A stretch of 38,541 nucleotides of DNA from a virus. This document shows positions 21,859 through 30,607 of the stretch, piece after piece. Location of the stretch: positions 1-38,541 of the IMG/VR virus record IMGVR_UViG_3300031391_000006; one strand, 5' to 3'. How positions within the stretch are numbered: the stretch's first letter is position 1; the number at the start of each line of letters is the position of its first letter. A model generated the notes under the pieces. It made no database searches. It was given only the letters and a program-made list of their open reading frames with translations, and was not told the DNA's origin. The position numbers and the translations under genes are program-made.

Positions 21859-22362
21859 ATGACTACTACAATCACATACCCGGCGCAGCTCCCGAAACCG
21901 TCCGCTCGATACTCATTCACGAAGGAAGATGGTGCGATTACTACAAAATTTCAATCCGGCAAGACACGGCGGCGCAATGCTTACAACGACCTGCGCCGGG
22001 AGGTCTCTTTGCAGTGGGAGTTTTCGCAGCGTGAGCTAGACTTTTTCCAAAGCTGGTATTCATACACGCTCAACAATGGGGCCGAAAACTTCCTTACTGA
22101 TTTGCTCCTTGATGCAGACAGCTACCAAAATTACGAAGTCACTCCAATGGGCGACATTAAAGTGACCCATTTTGGGGTAGGTTACTTTAAAGTGAGCTTA
22201 AAAGTGCTTTGTCTCGCTCAAAAATACCTTTCCGCTGAAGCTGTCGAACTGTTTCAGCACTACGGTGACACTTTTGAAGAAATGCTTGCAACAGGCGACC
22301 CTCTCAATCAGTTTATAAATGTGACTCTACCAACAAATTTTCAACTACTCGAAAACCAATAA
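21859..22362 (+). CDS. Minor tail protein with the same appended C-terminal module
   Basis: This 167-residue protein begins MTTTITYPAQLPKPSARYS. The N-terminal 125 residues (Y-P-A-Q-L-P-K-P-S, then T-R-R-R-N-A-Y-N-D-L, then F-S-Q-R-E-L-D-F-F-Q-S-W-Y and F-K-V-S-L-K) match a common phage tail family placed after the tape measure, in the position of lambda gpM. The last 41 residues (22237-22362) duplicate the module at the end of the head-closure protein (16689-16814). The usual family would end near the F-K-V-S-L-K strand, so the module is extra. Confidence 0.75.
   Translation: MTTTITYPAQLPKPSARYSFTKEDGAITTKFQSGKTRRRNAYNDLRREVSLQWEFSQRELDFFQSWYSYTLNNGAENFLTDLLLDADSYQNYEVTPMGDIKVTHFGVGYFKVSLKVLCLAQKYLSAEAVELFQHYGDTFEEMLATGDPLNQFINVTLPTNFQLLENQ
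22237..22362 (+). repeat. C-terminal module, copy 2 (partner at 16689-16814)
   Basis: The two 126-nt segments encode 41 residues each, with about 26 identical (63% by hand count). Shared cores are H-Y-G-D-T, G-D-P-L-N-Q-F and a final N-Q, and both stop at the same residue. The DNA differs at many synonymous sites, so this is an old duplication or a common acquisition. Confidence 0.9.
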
Positions 22363-22367
22363 AACAG

Positions 22368-24095
22368 ATGCCTACTTTACTCGAAACAGTTCAATCGGTT
22401 GTAACACTCTTAGAGGCCAACGAAGCAAGGGTGGCGGATTGGGTCAACGGGGACGCTTCGGCGGAATACACAACCACTGACTCAGTAGCTGTGCCATCAA
22501 TCCGCAAATTTCTTGCCCAGACTTTCCTTTGGCAAGGTGAATACACACCGGGTGGCACTGTTTATGTGCTCGGCCACACTTTTAAAAATGGCTACATAGC
22601 CTACCGGGTGACAACAAGTTTTACGTCAACCACTTTTGCGGCAGACTCGGTAAACTACGAAGTTTTGTTTGACTTATCTGATGTTGTAGCTGACGCGGAG
22701 ACCGCAAAGACGGCGGCGGAGCTTGCAGAGACCAACGCTGAGACCGCAAAGACGGCGGCGGAGCTTGCAGAGACCAACGCTGAGACCGCTGAAACTGGCG
22801 CAGTTGCGGCGCAAGCAGCGGCACAATCAGCTTTGGTAACAAAAGCATCTGCCGCCGGTAAGGCCCTGCAAGTCGCTGACACTATCGACATCAGCACACT
22901 GCCCACGATCACGGACGACTTTGCCCTCGTAGTTACAGCATCCACTGGCATCCGTATCAGCGGCACAGATACCACTATCGAGGTCAATGCGGGCGACATC
23001 TCTGTCACCCTTGGCGCGACAACTCGCACCTACACCGCGACCATCGCAGGCCGTGCCAAGGTGGCACTCACCCGCACAGGCACTGCCCTGAGTGTTTACG
23101 TAAACGGCGTGTCCACAGGAGCCAGCCAAGTGCTATTTGGCGATGTTAATCTTGATACGGTATCGACTGTCGCAGCAGGCGCGATCATCTCAGGCATGGC
23201 TCTGTATAATACCTCGCTAACAGGCACGCAGATTGCCGCGATTACAACATACGGGGTGCCGAGTTGGTTGGCTCAAAATCCTGTTAATCAATGGGGTAGT
23301 TTAATTTATTCTAGCGACTTTACAGTCAACGGCGATTCTTTTTCTTCTTCAAACAACGACTTTACTTTTAGCGACAACGCATGGAACTATAAAGCGGACA
23401 GCGACAGTTCACTGCTCCGCTCCGTTGGGCTAGTAGCAGGTCAATCTGTCCGATTGGTGATTACTAGCAGCGGAGGCACCGTGCGTCTGGCCTGTATCCA
23501 GAACGCATCTGTTGGTCTATTTGTTGGAAATAGTGCGATTGACACATTTACACTGACTGATGGTGAGACGGTTTTTGAAGGAGTTGTATCTAGTGGGACT
23601 GATGGTGTAATCAATATCCGTGGGCTGACTGAGGGTGGTGCTTTTGCGATAACCGCGATTGAAGTAACGAGATTAGGCGCGGTTGCATCATTGCCACTAA
23701 CAGAGGGCAACGGCGCACAGCACCGCGATCTATCAACTAATCGCTACGATGCGCTTGCCAGCCTGACCGACGGGCACCTAGCACCGCGAGACTTTGGCAA
23801 TATCCGCGTCATTAACGTCGATGGTTCCGCAGATTCATTTCCGTTCGGGGACGTTATTACGCTCAGTCCTTACACCATCATCACAGGGGTCATCGTCGAT
23901 AATCGCTACATACCCGTGGACTCGACCGTAGAGCAAAATTTAAGCTACCGCGAAATCCACATCGAAGTGAGCGGCGGGACTGACATCATCCAGCGCTCCG
24001 ACGGCACAACTCATCAGGATTTAGTCACGATCACAGCGACCACTCAGTCCGATTTTGACCTAACAATACTCACCCAACGTGGAGGCAACCTATAA
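22368..24095 (+). CDS. Tail fibre / receptor-binding protein
   Basis: This 575-residue protein begins MPTLLETVQSVVTLL. The N-terminal 110 residues resemble a baseplate-attachment domain. Residues about 107-150 are an Ala/Glu/Thr repeat coiled-coil neck, including a 14-residue unit repeated exactly. Residues about 160-305 look like a concanavalin/LamG-type jelly roll (A-L-V-V-T-A-S-T-G-I near 185-194, then R-T-G-T-A-L-S-V-Y-V-N-G-V-S near 235-248, the common ligand-binding core). The C-terminal half is beta-rich. Base and codon usage from about 22.85 kb on are more C-rich than neighbouring genes, suggesting domain exchange. The stop overlaps the next start. Confidence 0.75.
   Translation: MPTLLETVQSVVTLLEANEARVADWVNGDASAEYTTTDSVAVPSIRKFLAQTFLWQGEYTPGGTVYVLGHTFKNGYIAYRVTTSFTSTTFAADSVNYEVLFDLSDVVADAETAKTAAELAETNAETAKTAAELAETNAETAETGAVAAQAAAQSALVTKASAAGKALQVADTIDISTLPTITDDFALVVTASTGIRISGTDTTIEVNAGDISVTLGATTRTYTATIAGRAKVALTRTGTALSVYVNGVSTGASQVLFGDVNLDTVSTVAAGAIISGMALYNTSLTGTQIAAITTYGVPSWLAQNPVNQWGSLIYSSDFTVNGDSFSSSNNDFTFSDNAWNYKADSDSSLLRSVGLVAGQSVRLVITSSGGTVRLACIQNASVGLFVGNSAIDTFTLTDGETVFEGVVSSGTDGVINIRGLTEGGAFAITAIEVTRLGAVASLPLTEGNGAQHRDLSTNRYDALASLTDGHLAPRDFGNIRVINVDGSADSFPFGDVITLSPYTIITGVIVDNRYIPVDSTVEQNLSYREIHIEVSGGTDIIQRSDGTTHQDLVTITATTQSDFDLTILTQRGGNL
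22698..22781 (+). repeat. Exact 42-bp tandem duplication in the fibre neck
   Basis: Two identical 42-bp units (22698-22739 and 22740-22781) encode E-T-A-K-T-A-A-E-L-A-E-T-N-A twice, extending a coiled-coil neck. Perfect identity at the DNA level means the duplication is recent or kept by slippage, so its copy number may vary. Confidence 0.95.
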
Positions 24096-24670
24096 TGCAA
24101 ATCGTATCAGCAAATCTTAATCACCTAATCTACAGCAAGGGACACCCTACACAGGTGTTTACCGCGCCGTTGCCATTCGCCCCCGAGGACGACGCAACGC
24201 TACTAGCATGGGATCAGGAGACGCACACGCTCTCCTATAGCGTCCCCCCCGAAGCTGAGGACGGAGAGCCCACGCTGATTGACCGCGTGATAACGCAGGC
24301 TGAAATTGATGCGGGTGCAGCTTCATTCCAGCCAACACTGGAAGAACTCAAAGCAGCAAAGATTCGACAATTAAAGCAAGAGCGTGATGCCGCTTGGCAA
24401 GGTGATTTAATGACAAGCTTTGGAGTCCCGTTTCACACCGACATTCAGACGCAAATCGACATCCAGATGATACTTCAGATGCTTGACCCGTTGGAAGTCT
24501 TCTCAGGTTACAAGTGCGCTGATGGTGTTCGCCGCGACCTGACACGCGAGCAGTTTGCTCTGGCACTAAACGAAGGTGTCGTGCGTAAAGTTACAGCCTT
24601 TGCAGTGGAGGGTGCAAAACTCACAGCAGTTGAAGCAGCAACCACAGCCGAGGAACTGGCAGCTATCTAA
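24095..24670 (+). CDS. Tail fibre associated protein, DUF4376-like
   Basis: This 191-residue protein begins MQIVSANLNHLIYSKG. The C-terminal half is helical: K-I-R-Q-L-K-Q-E-R-D-A-A-W at about 88-100, then G-V-P-F-H-T-D, Q-T-Q-I-D-I-Q and R-R-D-L-T. This matches the DUF4376-type fibre-chaperone or tail-associated domain found after fibre genes. It is translationally coupled to the fibre (TAATG). The codon usage, rich in C-ending codons, resembles the fibre and suggests they move together. Confidence 0.7.
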   Translation: MQIVSANLNHLIYSKGHPTQVFTAPLPFAPEDDATLLAWDQETHTLSYSVPPEAEDGEPTLIDRVITQAEIDAGAASFQPTLEELKAAKIRQLKQERDAAWQGDLMTSFGVPFHTDIQTQIDIQMILQMLDPLEVFSGYKCADGVRRDLTREQFALALNEGVVRKVTAFAVEGAKLTAVEAATTAEELAAI

Positions 24671-24727
24671 CACTCCCAAAACCTAAAAAGGGTCAACCAA
24701 TATCTAACAAACACAAAAACAAACACA

Positions 24728-25003
24728 ATGCCAAACCAATCCGACACGACCCAAATCCCGAACAAATACGCGAGCTTACTGCTAGTTGGGACTCTGCTGT
24801 TTTGCGGCATGGTCTCAATCTACGCAGGCACCGAAGCCCGCGACCTCAAAAAAGCCGTGCAGGCGAGCAGCACGGCTGACACGCGCCAGGACGCGACGAT
24901 TGACGCGATCCTGCAAACGCAAGCGGACGGGAAAAAGGCCACCGAAAAACTGACTGATGCAGTCATAAATCTAACGGTGGAGATTGCAAAAACCCCCCGC
25001 TAG
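24728..25003 (+). CDS. Single-pass membrane protein, holin-like candidate
   Basis: This 91-residue protein begins MPNQSDTTQIPNKYASLL. One transmembrane segment at about 15-33 is followed by a polar helical tail of about 55 residues. One membrane helix and a charged C-terminus would suit a holin of the simple class or an inner-membrane spanin. Position before a lipoprotein gene favours a lysis unit, but no endolysin is adjacent. An A/C-rich leader precedes it with no Shine-Dalgarno sequence. Confidence 0.6.
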   Translation: MPNQSDTTQIPNKYASLLLVGTLLFCGMVSIYAGTEARDLKKAVQASSTADTRQDATIDAILQTQADGKKATEKLTDAVINLTVEIAKTPR

Positions 25004-25089
25004 CCAAACGCATTAAAAATCCCTCAAATGTAAACTCTGAAATGCAAAACAAAACCGAAAGGTAAACCAAAACCCAAACCCAAAAAGAG

Positions 25090-25755
25090 ATGAAAATGAA
25101 AAATATACTTCTGACCGCCATCCTTGCTTTTGCAGCCGTGGCATTCACTGGCTGTGACATTGAGGACATCACTGGCTATGCCTACACCGAGACGGGCGGT
25201 GAATACACCGTTTCGGATGAGTTTGGGAACGTGCTGACCTTTGACCGAGAACAGACAAAGCAAATCGCAAAGCTGGGGCAGCAGGACGCAGAAGCTTTTC
25301 TTACAGCTCGCTTTGAATCCCAGTTCCCGGCAAGCTACAGTGCACCGGGCGTGGCCTTTGCAATCGCTAGGCAATCGACAACCCCCACAGATGTGCAAAT
25401 TAACTCAGTGGCTCAAGTGGCGGCCAATGTGCCGGGGGTTGTCTCTCCGGGCGTGGGGTCTACTGTCAGTGTGGTTTTAAATGCGTTGCTCGGTATCGGC
25501 TTGGTTGGCTACCGAGCCTTTAAACTCAAACAGATAAGTCGTAAAGATGCGGCGTTAGATGGCGCGGGCAGGTTGATTGATGGCATTTACAATGTCGCAG
25601 AAGTGCTACCAGACAAAGAGCAAGGCAAGCGGGTTGTGAAAGTAGTCGATCAGGGGCTTGACCTTGTATTTGCGGTCACGGGTGCGGCGGATGAACTCAA
25701 AAGAGCAGTCAAGCGCACCGAGACACCTTCGATAGACTCTTCGATTTACAACTAG
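25090..25755 (+). CDS. Phage lipoprotein with internal membrane segment
   Basis: This 221-residue protein begins MKMKNILLTAILAFAAVAFT, followed by G-C. This is a lipoprotein signal with a lipobox A-F-T-G-C and acylation at Cys22. A second hydrophobic segment lies at about 122-140 (V-S-V-V-L-N-A-L-L-G-I-G-L-V-G), so the protein may bridge membranes. The C-terminal 80 residues are helical. A spanin-like, superinfection-exclusion or virion-lipoprotein role is possible, and I cannot choose. A terminator follows directly. The alternative start at codon 3 changes nothing. Confidence 0.65.
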   Translation: MKMKNILLTAILAFAAVAFTGCDIEDITGYAYTETGGEYTVSDEFGNVLTFDREQTKQIAKLGQQDAEAFLTARFESQFPASYSAPGVAFAIARQSTTPTDVQINSVAQVAANVPGVVSPGVGSTVSVVLNALLGIGLVGYRAFKLKQISRKDAALDGAGRLIDGIYNVAEVLPDKEQGKRVVKVVDQGLDLVFAVTGAADELKRAVKRTETPSIDSSIYN

Positions 25756-25774
25756 AAGTAGATTTGTAATTTAC

Positions 25775-25814
25775 AAAGCCTCTGCTTGGGTCTATGCCTT
25801 GCAGGGGCTTTTTT
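25775..25814 (+). terminator. Terminator after the lipoprotein gene
   Basis: The stem AAAGCCTCTGC/GCAGGGGCTTT (25775-25785, 25801-25811), with one G-U pair and a 15-nt loop, is followed by a T-run. The next gene begins at 25820. Confidence 0.75.
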
Positions 25815-25819
25815 ATGCA

Positions 25820-25987
25820 ATGACAACAAAACAAGTTGGGAATCCGCAAGCGCACCTTGCTCTTGCCAAGTGGTGCAAAATGATGTCAAGATGGTTTGAG
25901 CAGCGGGCGGCTTATCATGCGGCCAAATCGGAAAACCCACTCGCAGAGTTAGAAATCCCAGTGAAACCAAAAAATCCGAATGAATAA
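25820..25987 (+). CDS. Small tail-region protein, function unknown
   Basis: This 55-residue protein starts at the ATG at 25820 (MTTKQVGNPQAHLALA). An earlier frame start would lie within the terminator hairpin. The helical N-terminal half contains two Trp residues (W-C-K-M-M-S-R-W). Its stop overlaps the start of the next gene, so it is part of the tail-tip operon. No family is recognised. Confidence 0.55.
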   Translation: MTTKQVGNPQAHLALAKWCKMMSRWFEQRAAYHAAKSENPLAELEIPVKPKNPNE

Positions 25988-26483
25988 CAATGTAACACAG
26001 GCAATGAAAGAGGCATGGGCAGGCGCGAAGCCGAGTACGGTATTACTCCATACGCTCCACATTTCCCACGCTGGAACGTCCCAAGATTTCTATTTAGTCA
26101 ATGCCCCAGTCGCTTACGTGATGACTCTTGAGGATGACACAGAGCACACTTTCGAGCCAGTAGGTTTCAAGCTGGCTTTGCCTAGTCAGAACGTCGATGG
26201 TGTAGGTGAGCTTGGCTTTGAAATCGACAATGTTGATGCTAGGATTTCGGAGTTTATTGACTCGGTGCTTTACCAAAACAGCAAAGTCATTTTGAAATAC
26301 AGGATTTATCTGGCTTCGGATCTCACCACACCGCAAAATACACCACTCGCTTTGACTCTTTCGGATGCGCAGATAACAGCCCAAACGGTCACAGCGCGGG
26401 CGGCATTTGCTGACATTGTAAATCTGAAATTTCTAACTCAAAACTACACCCGTGGGCGGTTCAAATCCCTCGGAAATAGCTAA
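25980..26483 (+). CDS. Minor tail protein, DUF1833 (gpL-like)
   Basis: This 167-residue protein begins MNNNVTQAMKEAWAG. The opening A-M-K-E-A-W-A-G, then L-L-H-T-L-H-I-S-H and L-V-N near 36-41, and a central L-G-F-E-I-D-N-V-D are characteristic of DUF1833 tail proteins encoded before an NlpC/P60 peptidase. In lambda the equivalent slot is gpL. It lies directly before the peptidase gene with no gap. Confidence 0.8.
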   Translation: MNNNVTQAMKEAWAGAKPSTVLLHTLHISHAGTSQDFYLVNAPVAYVMTLEDDTEHTFEPVGFKLALPSQNVDGVGELGFEIDNVDARISEFIDSVLYQNSKVILKYRIYLASDLTTPQNTPLALTLSDAQITAQTVTARAAFADIVNLKFLTQNYTRGRFKSLGNS

Positions 26484-26882
26484 ATGCAAATCACCGACTA
26501 CATAGGCACAAAATGGGAGGCTGACGGGGTGGGGCCTGGCTCGTTTAACTGTTGGACGATGGTAAGGCACTACTACAAACACGTTTTGGGGGTCGAACTG
26601 CCTGAACAAGTGGTTGATGTGAACTGCATTAAAGCAGTCACCAAGCTTGCACAATCTGAGTCTGAAAACTTGAGCGTTTGGGAGGAACTAGGGACTCCTG
26701 TTGAGGGTGCAATTGTGCTCATGGGGGCAGGGCGGACAATGGGTCATGTGGGTGTTATCGCCACCAGAGATTTGCAGGTCTTGCATTGCTCGCACAGCGC
26801 GGGGCGGTCTAATCTCCAAAGTCTGCACAAAATCCGCCAGCAGTGGCGAAACGTCAAATTTTACAAATTAAGATGCACCTAA
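26484..26882 (+). CDS. NlpC/P60 tail-tip peptidase (gpK-like)
   Basis: This 132-residue protein begins MQITDYIGTKWEADGV. F-N-C-W-T-M-V-R gives nucleophile Cys23, M-G-H-V-G-V gives His88, and H-C-S-H supplies the third polar residue near 101-104. This is the NlpC/P60 cysteine-peptidase arrangement for cleaving peptidoglycan stem peptides during DNA entry. The metal-peptidase half of full gpK is absent. The stop overlaps the tip-protein start. Confidence 0.88.
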   Translation: MQITDYIGTKWEADGVGPGSFNCWTMVRHYYKHVLGVELPEQVVDVNCIKAVTKLAQSESENLSVWEELGTPVEGAIVLMGAGRTMGHVGVIATRDLQVLHCSHSAGRSNLQSLHKIRQQWRNVKFYKLRCT

Positions 26883-29800
26883 TCGAAGTCACAAACCCAT
26901 TTGACCCAATCAAAGAGCACACTGTCCATAGTGTGCCAGTGTCCGGGGTGCCCACTATCAACAAAGTTTTGGGTGCTTCTGGGCTTGCCCTTGATGCGCC
27001 GTTCATCGTTTTCGTAAACAGTGATGCAGTTTTGCGGGCGGGCTGGGACGATCCGATAAACCCCAAAGCGATCATTTTAGTGCTCCCGGCGGTTGAAGGT
27101 GGTTTCTCATGGCTGATCTTTACCGTCTTGATCACCATTGTCTCCGTTGCTCTGTCATTGATGCTGACACCTGCTCTGCCAGTTAACCCGGCGGCAGGCT
27201 CTGAAGCTGACTCAGTCTATACACTCAGGGGCCAAACCAACCAGGTCAAACTGGGCGAGGCCATTGAAAGTGCGTATGGTGACGGCCGGCATTGGCCATC
27301 TTACGCAGCGCAATCGTATAACTACTATGTAAACAACAACTCTTGGCAAAACTCGCTCTTTGTAATTGGGCAAGGTAGTTGCACCATTGATGCGATAAAT
27401 ATTGAGGACACACTCGCAAGCGAGTTTGAGGACATCGAAACGCAAATTGTGCAACCCGGCGGTGCAGTGTCGTTGTTTCGCGACAATGTGCAAACTTCCA
27501 CTGAGGTTGGGAACGTCGAACTCTATGGCACCAATGAGGATGATTTTGATTCAGACGGCTTTGAGGTCGTGGTCAATGACTCCGGCACACTTGCGGACAC
27601 AATCGCCGTTGATGTTGTTTTCAGCCGGGGGCTGTATTCTCAAAATGACAAGGGTGGGCTAAATAATGCGACGATAACGCTTCGATTTGACTACAAACAA
27701 ATTGACGACACGGGCGCAGATGTGACCGCATGGACAGAGCTTTTTTCAATCTCAAAAACAATGGCGACAGTGACGCCACAGCGGTTCACGCGCTCAGGGA
27801 CTGTCAACCCGGCGCGTTACAAGGTGCGCGGCATACGCACAAATACTGCTTCGGATAGTTTCAAAGTCGGTGATACCGCCATCTGGGAAAGCGCAAGGGC
27901 GTTCCTTCCCAACATTGGCAGCTATGGCGATCTAACCATGCTTGCAGTCCGCGCACGGGCAACCGCAAATCTCAATGACAACTCGGCAAGAAAGATCAAT
28001 GTCGAGTATCGGCGTAAACTCCGCACTTGGTCTCCGGCGGGGTGGGCACCTGCAACAGAGACGCGCTCAATCGTTTGGGCATTCTGTGACATCTTGACCG
28101 CACCCTATGGGGGCAACTTGTCAGATGACTATTTAGACTTGCCAGCTCTTTATGAGCTTGACCAAGTCCTGACATCAGAAGGCAGGTTTTTTGACTACGT
28201 GATTGATAAGAGTTCCAGCGTTTGGGAAGCCTTGAAACTGGTTGCCAGTTGTGCGCGGGGTGTCCCCATGATCGACAATGGCTTGATCACCATCATTGTT
28301 GACCGTTTACAAACACAGGTCACACACCTTTTCAACGCTGAAAACATCGTCTTTGGCACGCTCAAAACTTCGGCATCATTTTTCAAGGAGGAAGAATTTG
28401 ACTCTTTGGAGGTTGAGTATCGCAACCCAACAACTTGGAAACAAGAGGTTGTGACATGCGCTCTTGCGGGTTCGGCAAGCGAGAACCCGGACACCATGAC
28501 ACTCGCAGGTGTCACAAGTCGCGATCTTGCATTTGTTGATGGAATGAAAATCATCTCAGACCGTAAAAAACGGCGCAGGGAAGTTACCTTTAGGACAGGG
28601 CTTGAGGGTTTTCTGGCCACATACAATGACCTAATCCGTGTCGAAGATGACACTTTCGGCCTGTCTGCAAACATGGGTGGTGACGTGCTCGGCATCGCGA
28701 GTGACAATGTCACAATCACGCTGTCAAACGATGTCACCTTTGTTGACGGCCAAGAATACACAATCCGTTTGCGTGGCATAGATGGCACCATTTACGGGCC
28801 TTATGTAGTCACAGCGGGTTCGGCGGCAAACGTGGTGGTCTCAGCCACAAGTTTGGCGGTTGAGGACATCCTACCACTAAGAGACAGCGATGGATTCGTT
28901 AATGTAGTTACGCACAGCCCTATTTACGAGCTGGGCGGCGGCGTGTCATTTGCTAAAAATTGTGTGATCACACACCTTGAACCGGGCGACGATGACACGG
29001 TGGCAGTCACTGCGGTTGAGTATGACCCAAGCGTATATGACAATGACAGTGGGGCGACCACTCCCGGCACAGGTGGCACACCATCTCTGATCGGCTCAAA
29101 TGCATTGCCTGTGGTGTCCTCGATCACGCTTACCCTACTTGGTGAGGATCTTTTCAGGGTCATCTGGATTGGTGACGCTGAGGCAGAGTATTACGTGATT
29201 CAGATTTCGACAGATCCGACAGCATTTGTCGGTGACTCAAATGAGGCATGGCAGACCGTAGCGACCATTTACGGGCAGACTTACACCGATATTCCGGTAG
29301 GGGCTAGTGTGTTTTACGTCCGCGTTGCGGGTGTTAGTGCGCTCGGTCAAGGCCCTTGGGTTGCCACAGGGTCACAAACTACTGACGACTATTTTGCAGC
29401 ACTCTCTCTACCGACTGGCACAGTCACAGCCGGGTATGACTCTCTTGTTATCACATGGGGTGCGCAAGATGACGCGGACTATTACGAAATTTTTATAAGT
29501 GAGACCGACCCCGGCGGGGCCACACCGACCGTGCAAGCCACAGTTGAGACAAACAGTTTCACGCTCACCGGCCTCGATGGTGGTGCAATCCGCTATTTCC
29601 GAGTGCGCTCGGCGCGGGTGCTCCCAAGTGGCACAATTATATACTCATCTTGGGCATCTATCTTTTCGGGGACCACACTGGCGAGAACCCCAGACAACCA
29701 ATCGTTTTTTGGCCCTACCGAACCTTCAGACCCTGGTATCTTGGGGGCTATCTGGTTTGACACAGATGATGACAACCGCATTTACCGCTGGGATGGCACG

Positions 29801-30601
29801 GACTGGGTTGACGCACAGAAACTAATCAGGGCAATTGACATCGGCGCGGGCGCGGTGGAAGCCGACTCAGTAGGGGCAAATCAGATCATCACGCAAACGG
29901 CGAACATTGCAGATGCGGTAATAACAGACGCGAAGATCGCTAATGTCACAGCAGGGAAAATAACCGCTGGAACAATCACAGGGCAGGAAATTAAAATTGC
30001 GGGTTCTGGTGGCTCCATCGAATCAAGCAACTTTGTTGCGGACACTTCGGGCTTTCAGGTTTTGGGGACAGGTGAAGCAGAGTTTAACAATGTCAAGATT
30101 CGCGGTGCCGCAACAATTGAAGGGGCATTCCAAAGTGGTATAATATTGGTTGATGACGGTGTCTATTTGGCACGGTCTGACGCAATAACAAAGCTAGCTT
30201 TGCCCGTGGTGGCTAGTAGTGTTACAGCTAATAGTAATACTTCTCCTTTGATTTACATTTACGGTTGGGACGCAGTTGGTGCAAATACTGCTAACAGAGT
30301 GGTTAAAACAAGTGTAGTAGTGACTTTGTCAGCTTTTTGGAGTGGGCGAGTTGACTTTTTACCACTCCGCCTTGACGGCTCCATACAAAAGAGTGTGAAC
30401 GGGGGCAGTTGGGCCACAATAGCAACCGGGCGTGCTGGGGGGGCAGAATATCAGTCGGGACAAGATTCCGAGTGGTCTGGCAGTGGTGCTTTTTCAGTGG
30501 TAGTTAATGTGACTTTTAGTTCAACAGACATAGTTTCATTTCGCTTTGTAGGTGAGGCGGGTGATTATTGCGGTTTGAACTCTTTGGCGTTCAACTGGTA
30601 G
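26873..30601 (+). CDS. J-like tail tip / host-specificity protein (gpI-J fusion form)
   Basis: The start at the ATG at 26873 (MHLIEVTNPFDPIKEH) gives 1242 residues. An N-terminal gpI-like region includes a hydrophobic segment at about 75-105 (W-L-I-F-T-V-L-I-T-I-V-S-V-A), usual in this family. Then come the tip core with L-R-G-Q-T-N-Q-V-K-L-G-E near 117-128 and two fibronectin-III-like repeats at about 740-945. The W-F-D-T-D-D-D-N-R-I-Y-R-W-D-G-T segment lies near 960. A Thr/Ala/Ile-rich shaft (about 985-1085) and a beta-rich C-terminus may contact the receptor. It works with the NlpC protein at the tail end. Confidence 0.87.
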   Translation: MHLIEVTNPFDPIKEHTVHSVPVSGVPTINKVLGASGLALDAPFIVFVNSDAVLRAGWDDPINPKAIILVLPAVEGGFSWLIFTVLITIVSVALSLMLTPALPVNPAAGSEADSVYTLRGQTNQVKLGEAIESAYGDGRHWPSYAAQSYNYYVNNNSWQNSLFVIGQGSCTIDAINIEDTLASEFEDIETQIVQPGGAVSLFRDNVQTSTEVGNVELYGTNEDDFDSDGFEVVVNDSGTLADTIAVDVVFSRGLYSQNDKGGLNNATITLRFDYKQIDDTGADVTAWTELFSISKTMATVTPQRFTRSGTVNPARYKVRGIRTNTASDSFKVGDTAIWESARAFLPNIGSYGDLTMLAVRARATANLNDNSARKINVEYRRKLRTWSPAGWAPATETRSIVWAFCDILTAPYGGNLSDDYLDLPALYELDQVLTSEGRFFDYVIDKSSSVWEALKLVASCARGVPMIDNGLITIIVDRLQTQVTHLFNAENIVFGTLKTSASFFKEEEFDSLEVEYRNPTTWKQEVVTCALAGSASENPDTMTLAGVTSRDLAFVDGMKIISDRKKRRREVTFRTGLEGFLATYNDLIRVEDDTFGLSANMGGDVLGIASDNVTITLSNDVTFVDGQEYTIRLRGIDGTIYGPYVVTAGSAANVVVSATSLAVEDILPLRDSDGFVNVVTHSPIYELGGGVSFAKNCVITHLEPGDDDTVAVTAVEYDPSVYDNDSGATTPGTGGTPSLIGSNALPVVSSITLTLLGEDLFRVIWIGDAEAEYYVIQISTDPTAFVGDSNEAWQTVATIYGQTYTDIPVGASVFYVRVAGVSALGQGPWVATGSQTTDDYFAALSLPTGTVTAGYDSLVITWGAQDDADYYEIFISETDPGGATPTVQATVETNSFTLTGLDGGAIRYFRVRSARVLPSGTIIYSSWASIFSGTTLARTPDNQSFFGPTEPSDPGILGAIWFDTDDDNRIYRWDGTDWVDAQKLIRAIDIGAGAVEADSVGANQIITQTANIADAVITDAKIANVTAGKITAGTITGQEIKIAGSGGSIESSNFVADTSGFQVLGTGEAEFNNVKIRGAATIEGAFQSGIILVDDGVYLARSDAITKLALPVVASSVTANSNTSPLIYIYGWDAVGANTANRVVKTSVVVTLSAFWSGRVDFLPLRLDGSIQKSVNGGSWATIATGRAGGAEYQSGQDSEWSGSGAFSVVVNVTFSSTDIVSFRFVGEAGDYCGLNSLAFNW

Positions 30602-30607
30602 GATATT

